From Atrina japonica (taxonomy: Eukaryota; Mollusca; Bivalvia; Pterioida; Pinnidae), in the NCBI GenBank assembly GCA_030159075.1, contig BROG01000127.1, positions 741,001 to 805,000 on the forward strand: DNA of 64,000 nt, read 5' to 3'. Positions 24,984 through 37,352 of this stretch are shown piece by piece. The position numbers were made by a program, and so were the translations under genes. The notes beneath the pieces were generated by a model. That model was not told where the DNA came from and ran no database searches. It saw only the letters and a list, made by a program, of their open reading frames with translations. Position 1 is the first letter of the stretch. Every line of letters begins with the position of its first letter.

Positions 24984-25229
24984 CTGATGGTTGACAGACA
25001 TACTGATCACAGCATGCTCCTGGGTGTCCCTCTGCTCTGTGATGTAGAACACTGTCAAAACCTGGCACACAAGTCTCTTTTTTACACAATGCCAAATTGC
25101 ACACACATTGGACGTTCACTTTACAACAGTCATCTGTGTCATTTTGTATCAGGATGGAATCAGCAGGACATTTCCTCTTCACTGTTACACCACACTTGGA
25201 TTTATCACATTGTTTTTCTGGAATGATTT
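24984..25229 (-). CDS. CRIM1: CRIM1-like protein, exon encoding the first VWFC repeat
   Basis: An internal exon of 246 bases, symmetric phase 1-1. The acceptor is TTTCAG|AAATC and the donor is the full consensus CATCAG|GTAAGT. It encodes a split glutamate codon plus 81 residues with 12 cysteines (numbering after the split codon: 7, 12, 20, 34, 35, 41, 43, 48, 53, 72, 73, 78). The order C-x4-C-x7-CPxDS...CC...CVC...C...C...GxPGxCCDxYxC fits a VWFC repeat and is closest, from memory, to the first VWFC of CRIM1, the repeats that bind BMP ligands. N29-D-T is a possible N-glycosylation site. The exon joins exon 1 in frame, giving VCR-E-IIPEKQC at the junction. The open frame runs beyond the acceptor to 25299, but that part (MFNQIRC...) is intron. 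No further VWFC exon of this gene is visible left of it. Confidence 0.85.
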
Positions 25230-25299
25230 CTGAAATTGAATATAGATATGCAAAAATTAGAGCAGTGATCAAAGATGTACATCTTATTTGGTTAAACAT

Positions 25300-27170
25300 A
25301 CCAAAAGCAGTTCGGGGTCAGCTAATGCTTCATAAGTGGTAATAAAATTTATCACTTAAATGTACATCGAAAATTTCCAACCATTCTAATACTTTTGGGT
25401 TGGTCAGGTGAACCCAACTAAAGGTGTTTATAATTTTATTTATACCCTCAACAGTTTCTAATTTTCATAGTGCTTGTCAGTTTTATTGGTGGAGAAGAGA
25501 GCACAAATACAGAGCACCTGTGATTTATTAATGTTGGGCAATGAAGAAAGTCTGCAATTTAATTGACCTTACTGATTTATGCTAAAGATGGTTAAATTTG
25601 GTGGAGCCTTTGCCTTGTAAGTGGTTATGATTGACTTTCAACAAGTAAACTTTCGTACAATGTCAGTCCAGCATCTCACAAAACTTGAAAAGAGGAGGTG
25701 ATGTTTGTAACATGGTGCTCTCATTACATGTACTTGACCTTGGACAGCCTTCACTACACAATGAGAAAATCGAACTATATCAGTCTTACAGGTTCTATAT
25801 GAATCTGTTACAAGACTGTAAAGGATTTGCTCACAAAGGTCACGTCTCTGTGTTTATATCTGACCCCAACCTTCCAAGCTCCACTATATGTGACCTTGCA
25901 ATATAAGGCATGTGATGTGATTTGAACTTGAATATTCCTCATTGGCAAGTTTGTATCAGGGCTCACCATATTGAGAGAAGAGAGAAAATATGTCATTTTT
26001 TATGACCATGTCTCCAAGTCATATGACTGAGAGAGACGTTATGTATTCCTTTTATGAAAACTTTGTGTACAGACCACAAAACAACAAAAATCATCATAAC
26101 CCATTTGGAGGTTATGCTAAAAGGAATTATTGTAACAATGAAAAAAAGAAGAAGTGATAGATATAAGGAGGTTACATGATTTGTATTTGTTGTAACCTCC
26201 ATGTACATGTAACCTGAACTATTGCTCCCGTGTTATTTTGTGGTCTGCATCTACACAAAATTTAAGCAATATCATATGATATTTCAGTACAAAAGGGTCC
26301 ATATAATTCATCACCTATACCTGTTTTGGGAGAAGAGTGTGGTGAGATTTGCTGTATTGTAAAGTACAATGCCATGTTCCCCAAATGTGTGTTGTACCAA
26401 TTTTTAACCAAAAAAATCAGTTTCATTAAATCAAAGGATATGTAAAAAGTATTTATGGAACTAATTAAAAGTTGTCTTCCATGTTTTGGCACAGAAAAGA
26501 AATAAAAAAAAAAAAACGGTGATTACTAGAAGTTGTGGTGAAAGAGGAATTTCTGTGTCCTTGACCTTCATTTTATCCAACAATCAAATCCAAGATTGCA
26601 AAAGTGCAGCTATCAATGATGTAAGTAAACCAGAATTCTTGCAAGATGGATAGAAAATATGCTGTTTAGTTTTGATGTAACTGTTAAGATGGGAAGATAC
26701 CAGCAGATGAAAGACATAACAAAATGCTCTTAGCCAAACACATAAGCTTTTTGTCAACATCTAGTTCATTAGTTACGTAAACTTCACGCTTAATAGCTCA
26801 TAACACTACCAGTCATATAATGTAGATTAAAATACAAGCCAATTCATTTCATATGCAATGGTGGATCCAACATTTGTATCAATTATGAAATAAAAGCATA
26901 AAGCACAGGGAGAATAGGACCAACACCTCTGAATTTTTTGTAAAACAGTTCTGTCCCCTGAAGTTGTTTCTGTTCAAATTCAGTAAAATGCCAAATATAG
27001 AATCAACCAACATTTATAAAAAAAAACATAAATTTTAGGTGTACATGCTTGTCCGATGATAATTAAGTAGAAAACATAAAATGGTAGCCAAGGTGTAAGC
27101 AAACTTTAATTCAGTGGTCGTAAAAAAAAGTAAAGACTATTTCATTTACCATAAGACCTACCAGTATAAA
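25300..27170. other. No gene seen
   Basis: Intronic. Frames of 62-76 codons (25685-25906, 25808-25996, 25993-26208, 26262-26492) show no domain. A short SINE-like fragment (TGGTGGAGAAGAGAGCAC) lies near 25480. Confidence 0.45.
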
Positions 27171-27259
27171 TTAACCCTTTCAACATAGCAGCTCATAAGA
27201 GATTGGTCTAAGACAATAGAAAAGACCATACCATTAGCTACTTAGGGGTGAAAGGTTAA
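27171..27259. mobile_element. TTAA-flanked 81-bp MITE
   Basis: TTAA at both ends (27171-27174, 27256-27259), with ends CCCTTTCAAC and GGGTGAAAGG and core GGTCTAAGACAATAGAAAAG. TTAA plus CCCTTT is the terminal signature of piggyBac-type elements. Confidence 0.75.
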
Positions 27260-27270
27260 TGTGTAATGGA

Positions 27271-27356
27271 CCATCCTGTAACTTTGGACAGAAAAATAAT
27301 TGACATCTTTTTTGCAAAGACTTTGTATTGTTTTGCCATCGAAAGTTACAGGATGG
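27271..27356. mobile_element. 86-bp foldback element
   Basis: A perfect 15-bp inverted repeat (CCATCCTGTAACTTT / AAAGTTACAGGATGG) around a 56-bp loop. It has no coding content. Confidence 0.6.
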
Positions 27357-27362
27357 CAGATA

Positions 27363-27541
27363 CAGTAAAACCTGCTATAGCGGCCACCTCTATATAAGGA
27401 TTACCTGTCTATAAAGGCCAGTTTTGAAAAGTCCCTTGACTGCATACTTCAATGAAATTGAACCTGTGTATAAGGGTCACCTGCACATAAAGGCCAATAT
27501 TTTCTTGTCCATTGGGTGGCCCCTATATACAGGTTTTACTG
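27363..27541. mobile_element. 179-bp pogo-like MITE with TA duplication
   Basis: TA|CAGTAAAACCTG ... CAGGTTTTACTG|TA: a perfect 12-bp inverted repeat inside a TA duplication. Interior phrases 'ctatataaggattacctg' and 'aaaggccaatat' relate it to the elements at 22917, 37859 and 44768. Confidence 0.8.
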
Positions 27542-27629
27542 TACATGTGTAAGTGAAAAGGGTCTATTGGTAACTGAAAATTGAATGTTAACCCTTCAGT
27601 TCAAGTACCTGCACACTACAAATACACCT

Positions 27630-27776
27630 GGGTCTGGCACCATAAACCCTAAGAATTTACTCAAGTCTGAGAATATTCTCAAATTTGCCTGCTTAGCCAA
27701 TGAGATTTCAGGATTTGCTAAAGTTGAGTAAAAATTTTTGACTTAAGTAAATCTTAAGTTTTATGGTGCCAGGCCC
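27630..27776. mobile_element. 147-bp MITE with GGGTCTGGCACCATAAA ends
   Basis: The left arm GGGTCTGGCACCATAAACCC continues TAAGAATTTACTCAAGT, matching the reverse complement of the right arm (GGGCCTGGCACCATAAAACT TAAGATTTACTTAAGT) at almost every position. Confidence 0.75.
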
Positions 27777-29434
27777 TGTTCTTTCAAACCATTTCGTATC
27801 TTTTATTGAAATAAAAATTAAGATATTATCATAGTATCTGCCACATACATGTACAGGTGCAGACTCTTTTAATGAAGAAACTACATATATAAAAATTTGA
27901 TTGTGAACTAAATAATGGCCTACATATAATGTTCCTTGTTATAAATACATGTAATGTATCTTGTAAGTAACTTTCACAGTACATTAACATTTGCTATTAA
28001 TCAGTAACCTAAATACATGCTGGTATTTAGGGCTGATACATAGTGTACTTAAACCTGGAAACACATTAAAGTACTGGGTGAGTGTAACAAAATGTTCTGG
28101 TAAAAAAATATTTAAGAAATAAACACTAAATACAGTAAAACTTGCATGAGTTAAAGTTCAAGGGATCATCTGGAAAAGTTCAAAAACATTGGGACTTCAA
28201 CTCATGAATGGTAATCGAGAATCATATATTTTAGTTTTACATGTAAGATGTATCTGATTGCTTCGAAACCGTAGGCGCTTTCACAGACATTTTGAAAAAA
28301 AAAATTACTGGTCAACCGACCCAGTGAATAAAGTGAAGAAAATTCTTTACTGGGCTGTATTTATACACAATTGAAAAGAAATGGAAAATTACTGGTCATT
28401 TGGACGAGTTATCAGATAGATTTCACCGGACTTTTGTAAAATTTACCAGTATTTCTGGCAAGACCGGTGAATTTCAAAAACTCTGCTTTCATACACATTT
28501 TAATTTTAACTTCAAAGAATTTGTAGGATTTTTTTTATGTTCTTATATAAATGGACCCAGAAATTTATTCAAAACATCAAGAAATTCCACTCATAAAAGT
28601 TCAAGTTGTACATTGTTTATGAGTAGCGTTGAATTACAACATTATTCAGGACTTTGTCACTCACCAAAATTCTACTGTATACAAGTTTCTTATTCAGTGT
28701 GACAGTACAAATGTAATTACAAAATTTATAAATGATTGGTACCCTAAAAAGTAAAACTATACAGAGTGATAAATACTCATGTTTACTTGGTCCAGTGAAG
28801 TACATGTAGTGAGGGTACATGGTCAATGTGTTGAATCAGAACACCTGTACTGGACAGGTAGCTCAAATTTTATTTATATATACAAGGCCAGTGCTATCAA
28901 ACTGTTTATTAAATCATGGTGTTGAGTTGTGGTATCCAGTGTTTATCAATTTATAAGACATGAATTTTAAGTTGCTGCAATAAACTTAAAGCAAAGAACA
29001 CCCAGAAACGGCTTAAGTCTGATATGGCTGACTTGTGAGGCATTGCATTTCTTGTAAAGAACTAAACGCTACAGCTAAACCAAACTGTTCACAGACAGAC
29101 ATTGTCAGTTTATAAACCAGTAGTTATTCCACTATTTACTTCACTATTTACTCCATAATCTGGCCAAAATAACCTAAATTCCAGTACCACTTAATGGATT
29201 GGTTAAGTATGATCACTACAGAGTTCCAACAGAATAAATGCCACAGTCAATATCATGAAGAATTCCCTACAAAAAAACAGATACAACATGTTGTACCTGT
29301 GGTCAGTTCTATATGACCTGACTGGTACACTGTGAGCTTCTCAATGAATCAGGTGACCTACATTGTAGTTAAAACAGTCAGCTTTCTATGATGTTCTGAG
29401 CAAGTTACATGAAGTACATGTACATGTACATGTA
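27777..29434. other. No gene seen
   Basis: AT-rich. A fragment starting CAGTAAAACTTGCATGAG at 28133 has an internal inverted repeat to about 28215 and may be another pogo-like end. The 100-codon frame at 28400-28702 has no recognisable domain. Confidence 0.45.
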
Positions 29435-29435
29435 G

Positions 29436-29525
29436 TTACCCATCAACTCCTGGAAAACAATGTACTCTTCCATAAATCTATTACTTAGAACAGTCCAAAT
29501 GTGTCTTTAGAGGTAAATGGGTTAA
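29436..29525. mobile_element. TTAA-family MITE, reverse orientation
   Basis: Reverse complement of the 14772 type: CAGTCCAAATGTGTCT core, right end GGTAAATGGG|TTAA (29522-29525), left end mutated to TTAC (29436-29439). The internal length is 82 bp. Confidence 0.7.
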
Positions 29526-29619
29526 CATGGCTTGTGTTGTTAAAAAGGGAGAGAAGATAATATAAGACAGGTGTTTATATCTTTGGGATTTGGATATCAG
29601 ATCTATCATTACTGTATTG

Positions 29620-29857
29620 GTATTTTGCGCCATACTTCACAATATTTCAAATAAACAGTAATGGCCTACAAATGTATTTGATGGAGCAGGATCCAGAGAA
29701 AACATAGTTACAATATATGGACCCCCCAAGAAAGACCACTGGCCTGTATCCATGAGTAAACCAGTAAACTTCTTCACATAACAAGCTCAGGGTTCAGCCA
29801 GGATTTTAATCAAGGTGATTAGATGTTGCTGCTAAAACTGTGATGCTCTAAACACCT
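29620..29857 (-). mobile_element. SINE family A, highly diverged
   Basis: Recognisable blocks in order: TTTTGCGCCATACTTCACAA tail, GTTACAATATATGGACC, AGAAAGACCACTGGCCTGT, AGTAAACCAGTAAACTT, GTGATGCTCTAA. Box B is lost. Confidence 0.6.
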
Positions 29858-30071
29858 GTTGTCATTACAACATCAGATGATCATGTTAATAATATCAGTA
29901 CTGGTTATCTAATAGTGTCATTGTAATGCATGTTCCCTATGGGTCACATGATCTTGTTAACCTGATAGTGAAAGCTTGTGAAATGAGACAGTCAAAATAT
30001 TGTCAGAAACTTATTTGACTTACATATACATTTGTACATGTAAAGGTAGTAGACAAGGGAAGACTTCCATT

Positions 30072-30442
30072 TTAAAGGGGCATATTTTCCAAAATAATTT
30101 CTCTCTGTTTTAATACTTGGATTAATATACAGTAACAAAAAAGAGATATACACAGGTATAAAAACTCTAAAATTCCTATATATTTTGTGAAAATTGTGTG
30201 AGAAAACCAGTTTGGTAATTATTCGTTTGCAAAGTTTGCAAATGACAAATTTGACCTTACTGTTTGTATATATGCATACGACACTGGACCTGACCTTATT
30301 TTTACAAAATATATAGGCATATAAGAATTTATATTTCTGTGTATATCTCTTATTTGTTATTGTACATCAATCTACATGTTAGTAGTAAATAACAAAATAA
30401 TTTTTTGTTTTGTTTTGGAAAACACACCTAATGCCCTTTTAG
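30072..30442. mobile_element. TTAA-type MITE with AGGGGCAT ends, copy 1
   Basis: TTAA|AGGGGCATATTTTCC at the left and GGAAAACACACCTAATGCCCTT|TTAG at the right. The interior (GACACTGGACCTGACCTTAT, 'ttgcaaatgacaaa') is shared with the copy at 50692-51094. Confidence 0.65.
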
Positions 30443-32586
30443 CTCTAATATATAGAGGTATGAACTACTGGTACTTACAATGGTCAGTGTGTGTCAATGT
30501 TACATGTCTATAATTACTGTAATACAAAACCCTCTATTGACCAACATGAGACAGTGCCTGATAACACATGTTAAGATCTGGGTGACCGTGGTCATTAGCT
30601 GGTTATCACAAACATGCCAAACAATACATGTCTGACATCATGGCAAACTGTCTACAGACTTTCAAACCATGTTTGATAAATTTTAATTAATTTTGTCATA
30701 ATTTTGAATTATCCAATGCTCCCTTTATCAAATATTTCAAAGCCTCTACTGCTACCTGATACAAATGTAAACAAAGTCAATAGTATCTTTAACCTCTCAC
30801 TTGCACAGGTGCTCCTCACACCTGTATACACATTTTCTGTTGGTCATATAGTTTACCAGTACGAGATATGATGCAATCATTCCCAGCTACTGATACCAGT
30901 AAGAATAACTCCTTTTTATTTACATAGTTCATATATCATCTGTCAGATTGTGGATTATTACACCTGGTTAGAGTTTACCTACAAAGGTAGCCTTCTAGCT
31001 GAGGTGTCATAATCTACTGACCAATGAGCCAGTAAGATAGCAGTATCTCTTATCTGGGAGCAGTGATTTGAAGTAGTTAGGCGTGATAATCTACATTTAA
31101 TGTAATCTTTATTGCACAACACTCTAACTAATGATAAGAGGCCAGGCTATTGTTGATACAGGCATGGCATTATCGGCCATGTCAACATTAACATACAAAA
31201 TGAAATCAATGGTCAAACCTTGCTGATCGGTCAATACACAGTTGTAGGGCTGGTACCCACCAGGGACTGGCTTTGCTTAAGAAGTTAACCAAAGATTAAA
31301 AATACGGATGGCTGCAGAGAATGATAAAGGGATGAACCCTGTTGACATGAACCAAGTGCTGGGAAGCACTTTAGCTACTTTGCCACAGTCATTACTACAG
31401 ATTATCATAAGTAAAAAGATCACATAACACAAGTTTATCATACACAGCTGGAACAAATATTACACTTGCTTCATTCAAGTGGTTATAGAGTAGGCGGAAA
31501 TAGTCATTCTGTAAAGCATGAAGACTGTTAAGGCTATAACCATCTCCAATGGTTCATGTAGGCAAGCTTTTTTCAATACTTTTGGACCTTAAAATTGGGG
31601 GAAATAGCACAATTTTGATACTAGGCCTAATTTGTCAACAGATTAACTGATTTCATTTTTATTTCCCATTGGACTGTACTATATCTACCATACTGTTAAT
31701 TTCAGAAAGTTTAAATTCTTTATTATGGTAAGAAATGAGCAATTTGTTGTTCAAATTGTCTTTGATTCATTTATTTTCATATTTTCAAGCAGTTATTAAA
31801 CATGTACAGGTACTTGGGCAAAAGTCATTACTTGACTAGATTGGGACCTTGAAGAGACATGTTAACCTCTATCAATCTGATGACCAAAAAGAGGTAGATT
31901 CACACCTCCAAGGATGTAGCATGATGCCTGACATTTTTGCAACATTTCCATGACTATATTTCTTAAAAGAAATATAAGGTCAAATCACACAAAAAACACA
32001 ATGAAAGGGTTTTTTGTTAACAGTAAACAAATCCCAAGACAGATGGATGAAATCAGAAGAAATTAACGACTTTTGGTATGAAATTGGTATAAATTACTAG
32101 GTTTTGATACGAAATTGGAAGAAATTACTGAGTTTTGGTAGAAATGTAAAAAAAATCAGAAGATTTAGACAGCAAGGCAGTTTAGTCTAAAAAGTGGAAG
32201 ACTACAGCAGAAATTGGTAGAATTAACTGATCTGCAAATCAGTCTGAAATAAACCTGGTGTAGCAATAATCAACACAACAATCAATAATCAAAACTATGA
32301 ATTAGACGATAAAATTGATGTAATTAAGTTTAAATTACTCTTTATAAATTTAAAGTGATTAACAGTCTGTCCTGTAGTGCAAACACAGAAAATAGCCATA
32401 CGGATGGCTACAACATAACTCAAAATCAATAGCAAATGTTTTGTATGCATTTTGAATTTCAATAAGACGCCTTCTCACTAGGATGTTAAAATGGCACACT
32501 TCAATGTCTTAATCAATAGTAAATTTTGACAGAGAATTTCTATTTCACTTTGACAACAATTGAAGTGATTTGATAATAAAAATATG
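30443..32586. other. No gene seen
   Basis: AT-rich. A small internal repeat near 32040-32225 ('aaattggtagaaattactgagttttgg') is degenerate. Nothing else is recognisable. Confidence 0.5.
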
Positions 32587-32667
32587 TTAACCCTTTCAAC
32601 ACACCATAATCAACTAGTCCAAAACAATAAAATGGAGGATACCATTTAGATACTTAGGGGGTGTTAG
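32587..32667. mobile_element. TTAA-family MITE, shortened
   Basis: TTAA|CCCTTTCAACAC at the left and GGGGGTG|TTAG at the right, 73 bp between. It is closest to the 27171 copy. Confidence 0.55.
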
Positions 32668-33476
32668 AGAATACATCTAAAGCCAAAACTAGAAGAAAAT
32701 GAAGGCTATGAATGACACAGTTCCCTAAGTTTACATCAGGAGTAAGAAGTTTTGATGACCTATTTTACTAATTGTTCAGTGGATGGTAATGGTATTAAAG
32801 TATACATCTCTAGCCAGTACAAACATGTGGTCTGCTAATACATGTATGTACTTAAATCATACTGCAGAGTCAAATTTCTTATAACTTAAGATTTAGATAA
32901 ATTACAATTATTGTCAAGTGCTTGTATATTGCCCCCAAAAAATATATAAAAATGACAAGTACCATGTATATAAGTTATTACATAATGTCTTAGAGACAGA
33001 AGATATATGAATACACCTGTCATGTCACAGGTACTCATTGTACCTGTTCTTTTTAATGTCACAGGTGTAACAATTTGACAATGAGAATCTTGCTAATATT
33101 GGATAAACCCTCTTAGATATTGGTTGAGAATGTGCAGAACAATATTGGTATCATATTCAGTATGTGTGATATCCCCATTAACTTCAAGATTTTATCTTGA
33201 ACATGAATTGTTGATGCTGTCACTGAGTCAGGATTAAATTGTGGATTGTATTCTTGTTGACATACCCAATTACTTCCAGATATTATCATACAAATAAATC
33301 AGATATACATTGCCACTAACTTGAATATCATATCACAGTACTGTTGAAATCACCATTAACTTCATACTAATATTATGTACTTTTGAGTACTGGTACATAA
33401 ATTGCTGATTTGACCATTAACAACTCAACAACAAATGCTAGCTTCACAGTATCTGGTTCAAATCATGGATGGACTT
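32668..33476. other. No gene seen
   Basis: AT-rich. Phrases 'accattaacttcatatt/agatat' recur loosely at 33175-33420, suggesting a decayed tandem repeat. Confidence 0.4.
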
Positions 33477-33860
33477 GAGCCACAACTTTGAAATATGAAG
33501 TGGTTGTACCTTGGCTAAGTATTCAGGACAAATAACCATATGTCTCAGGTGAGACACATTAAGGAGCCCTCAATAAAAAGGCTCGAGTCCTAAGACTGGG
33601 CCTGACCCACAACTTTAAAATACTGAGTGGTTGGACTCTTGCCAAGAGGATTCAGGACAAATCCACATGTCTCATGTGAGACTCATTAAGAAGCCCTCAA
33701 TACAATGGCTCAAGTCCTAAGGCTGGACCTGACCTACAACTTTATATGATGGACTGGTTGTACCCTGGTCAAGGATTCAGATAAATTTGTCACATGTCTC
33801 TCAGGTGAAACACATTAAAGGAACCCTCAATACAAATGTTTTAGTCCTTAATGCAGGTTA
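33477..33860. repeat. 127-bp tandem repeat, 3 copies
   Basis: 'gacccacaactt' of unit 2 (33604) and 'gacctacaactt' of unit 3 (33731) are exactly 127 bp apart, and unit 1 begins 127 bp before unit 2. Each unit contains CACATGTCTC.GGTGAGAC.CATTAA and CCCTCAATA. The GTGAGACACATTAAGGAGCC phrase recalls the SINE body at 48290-48345, so the array may have grown from a SINE piece. Confidence 0.85.
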
Positions 33861-33879
33861 ACAATAGTGTCATCTTCTT

Positions 33880-34033
33880 CAGTGCCAGATCGAACCCTGC
33901 TGGTGCCTGATCTTATTTTGTGAGAAAGTTTACCAGTTTACTTGCAGGAGGCTGGTGGTCTCTTCCCAGAAACACTGTAACCCAGTTCCCTCTTCCACCA
34001 TTAAAAACTGGCTGCCATCATATGACAATAAAA
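33880..34033 (+). mobile_element. SINE family A, head and tail truncated
   Basis: CAGTGCCAGATCGAACCCTG (box B region), TTGTGAGAAAGTTTACCAG, AGGCTGGTGGTCTCTTCCC, CCACCATTAAAAACTGG. It is directly followed by a TTAA MITE. Confidence 0.7.
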
Positions 34034-34059
34034 ACAACAATGTAGGACACCACTATGAT

Positions 34060-34150
34060 TTAACTCATTCACCCCTAAAGACACAATTGGATTGGCCTAA
34101 ATCATTGATTTATAGAAAAGTTAATTGTTTCTCAGGGGTAAACCCACTGT
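34060..34150. mobile_element. TTAA-family MITE
   Basis: TTAA|CTCATTCACCCCTAAAG at the left, core TTGGCCTAAATCATTGATT, right arm CTCAGGGGTAAACCCACTG; the right TTAA is lost. Confidence 0.7.
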
Positions 34151-34517
34151 GAGGAGCAACAAGTTTAAAGCTCCTTTATGGTTAACATACCATATATGGT
34201 ATCAATCAAAGACATTACCAAATAAGGTATATCTGACAAGTCCCTTGACACTGCACACATCCAACACCTAGACAAGATGTCTGTGCATTTCTTATTACCT
34301 TGTTTTGATTGTTAACTACATGTAGTGTGGAAGTAATTAGTATCCATATTTGTGGAAAGCTCAAATTTAATTTACCAAGGAGTGTTACAGTCTCTATAGC
34401 TGCCCATGCACAATTGACTTCAACTACATCTATTGTTATAAAAGTATCACACAGAATAAATGGCTTTTATATCCCTGAATAGAGATGCCTTACAGCTGTG
34501 TTTTCAACAGCTTCAGC

Positions 34518-34946
34518 AGGAAAAACACCGGCTTTGTTTACAACATGGGCGCAGACATTTTGGACACCCAAAGTTGTGCGGAGGGTAAAATGAGCCCAGC
34601 GATCTGATTGGTCATTAAATGAAAAAATTAGTTTTGCCATTAATAAGTGAAATAAAGGTGATAAAAAAGATACATGAATATTGGTAGTACTTTGGAAATT
34701 ATAGGGTTGACGGTTGAAAATTGAAAGGGAGGGGTCATATGAGAATAGATATTTTCCCGGAATACTACGAGTTGTAAACAAGTGAAAATTTGAAGTAAAA
34801 ATGCAACGGCAACCTATACTTTTTTGCAAATTTTGTTATAAAAAATATTGATCTTCCACCACAGGGTACTTCCCAGATATAATAAACATGGGAGTGACAG
34901 TGACCTGAATGGAGGCCTATGGGAAAATATTTGGTGGTGTCTGTCC
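34518..34946. repeat. Dispersed 0.4-kb repeat, copy A
   Basis: Begins AGGAAAAACACCGGCTTTGT and ends TTTGGTGGTGTCTGTCC, in the same orientation as copy B (36748-37128), with most of the sequence shared. Copy A carries an extra stretch (ACCCAAAGTTGTGCGGAGGG, about 34565-34595). Its ends are weakly inverted (GGAAAAACACC / GGACAGACACC). The 120-codon minus-strand frame across it is probably chance. Confidence 0.8.
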
Positions 34947-36747
34947 TATAGAGAAATTCACATTTGACACATGTAGGCTGGATGAAGCCTTAAAGTAAGC
35001 CATTCAATGTTTTATCACATTGCAATTCATTCACTTTTACTCATACTTTAAAACAGATCTGAGGGTCTATATGAATAACCTTCCACAAGGTGCAAATTTA
35101 ATAGGTGTGCTGCCTCTAGTTATTTGCATTTGTTGCATATTGAGATCTCTTAATTTTATCAGTATGTTTTATATTACACCTAGAACTGTCAAAATTTCAT
35201 CTGTTCTTGGAAAATAAGTATACAACATTTACAAACATGCACATGTTCTTTTATAAATAAATCATATAGTTATGGATGCATAGTGACTAAAATATTTTGG
35301 AAATGCTATTGTAAATTTTAACTCATTTGAATTAAAATAAGACTTTTTGAGGTACAGACTGGTTGATTTTCCCAAAATCTACATATTGGACCATGTCATT
35401 TTACATGCATAAATCTGTTGATTTTGTATCTGAAGGGTAAAAACCATCTCACTTTTATGAAAATTTATTAAACTGCATTTCAGCATAAAAGTCTCATCGG
35501 TAAAATATTTGCCATATACACTGTAAACAGTATAAAAATTAATTTAAATACCATTTAAATCTCACAAGACTATTGTGGTTAGGTCATGTGTTAACTTTAG
35601 GTAATAAAAATTTGTAAATAGAAAATTTCTTTAGAAATAGGGCGTTTTAATTTTTTTCATAATCTATCAACATTTTAACCTGTAGAAGGAATATTTCAAT
35701 TTGTTTAAATCCAGCAAATATTGTCCAATAAGAGATTTTTTATCTAATTATCCTCAAGTACCTGTAAAGATAATTATAAAGTATCATTATAAATCTGTAT
35801 TAACGCATCTAATATTCAAGTTGCAATATAAGTAACAGTCATGCAGTTTGAATTAATTTTTAAACCCCCCCCCCCCCCCCTCCAGCAAATGTCACTTAAC
35901 ACTCTCTTGGGGTTATATGAACAAAAATTAACACCTGATATTGACTTTTATGGTTTCAAAACTTAGTATAATTAAAATTTGACTTAATTTTTCACCTGAA
36001 ACAGAACTATACATATGTCATATCCTTTTAAAAAGCAATTTGACTATCATTTTGCACCATTAAATGTCAGTCATTTTAAAGTCAGACTCAGTTATCTGCC
36101 CTCTGTATTTAATTACTTACATCATGAGACTGTAATTAAGGGATGAAACAAAACATGGACATGTCTGAAAATGATTACATAACATATTTTATATAAATGA
36201 ACACAATAAGTCTATTGAAATGTGTTTATGTAAGGGTATCCCCTCCCAGAAGTTTTCACTTTTAAATTTCATTCCTTGTCAATAAAAGCAATTTGATAAA
36301 AAAAATGACATGGTTTACTATTAAGTGAGCTTCAGAAATTCTTCTTTACTTCTGGTGCCTAATGGTTCCATATTAAGCAATGATCCAAATTTTAAGTTTT
36401 TGTGAAGAAAATGGTATATTTTGTCACTATTATTAAGGGGTACCTTCTACCCTTATTTGATATCATGGTCAATATTGGTAAATAATGGTATGAAATCATT
36501 CAAAATAATGAAATATATGTGTTACAAACAATTCTGAATGAAAATCATGAAAGAAAAACAGACAACTTCTTCATTACATTTATTTGTTAATATCAATGAA
36601 TGGGATTGAGAGGTAGGGGTGTGACACATATAGACTGTGTTTCTCTTCATGTTGGGTTCCCATCCTCATTATTAAGGGGGCTTGGTGTACAGTTAGTGAG
36701 ATTTCCAGCAAAATGACTATTTTTGGCAATGTTTTGGATAAATCTAT
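34947..36747. other. No gene seen; poly-C tract
   Basis: AT-rich interval between the two 0.4-kb direct repeats, with a run of 16 Cs at 35865-35880. It has no coding frame of the size or type expected inside a retroelement. Confidence 0.5.
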
Positions 36748-37128
36748 AGGAAAAACACCGGCTTTGTTTACAACATGGGCGCAGACATTTTGGACGATCT
36801 GATTGGTCATTAAATGAAAAAATTAGTTTTGCCATTAATAAGTGAAATAAAGGTGATAAAAAAGATACATGAATATTGGTACTTTGGAAATTATAGGGTT
36901 GATTGAAAATTTCATATGAGAATAGATATTTTCCTTTGGTGCGGAATACTACGAGTTGTAAACAAGGGAAAATTTGAAGTAAAAATGCAACGGCAACCTA
37001 TATTTTGATTGCAAATTTTGTTATAAAAAATATATCTTCCACCACAGGGTACTTATTTGAAAGAAGTGACCTGAAGTTTTGTAAATTAGCATTGAGGCCT
37101 ATGGGAAAATATTTGGTGGTGTCTGTCC
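36748..37128. repeat. Dispersed 0.4-kb repeat, copy B
   Basis: AGGAAAAACACCGGCTTTGT to TTTGGTGGTGTCTGTCC, start-to-start 2,230 bp from copy A. Differences are mainly small indels, for example a longer GACCTGAAGTTTTGTAAATT part near 37070. Confidence 0.8.
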
Positions 37129-37352
37129 AGCAGCAGATGGTGGATGCTTCAAATGTTGAAAATTCTCATAACCCCAAAATAAGAATACTTTTTTTTATTC
37201 ATTCTCCTATACAATGGGTGATTCCATTTCTAAGTTATGTAACTTTCAATGTCCATAGTCCATAGTCAATTTTGCATTGTGAATAATTCAAACATACAGT
37301 ATTTGATATCCCAAGAAATCACATACTGTATAGTATACAACATTTACCAATA

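Noticed and set aside
25230..25299. N-terminal extension of the VWFC exon to an ATG at 25299
   Set aside because: A good acceptor (TTTCAG) lies at 25230-25232 in phase with exon 1, and the extra residues are not part of the VWFC fold.
34467..34829. 120-codon minus-strand ORF
   Set aside because: It lies in the dispersed 0.4-kb repeat, and copy B does not keep the frame (broken at 36580-36835), so it is not under coding constraint.
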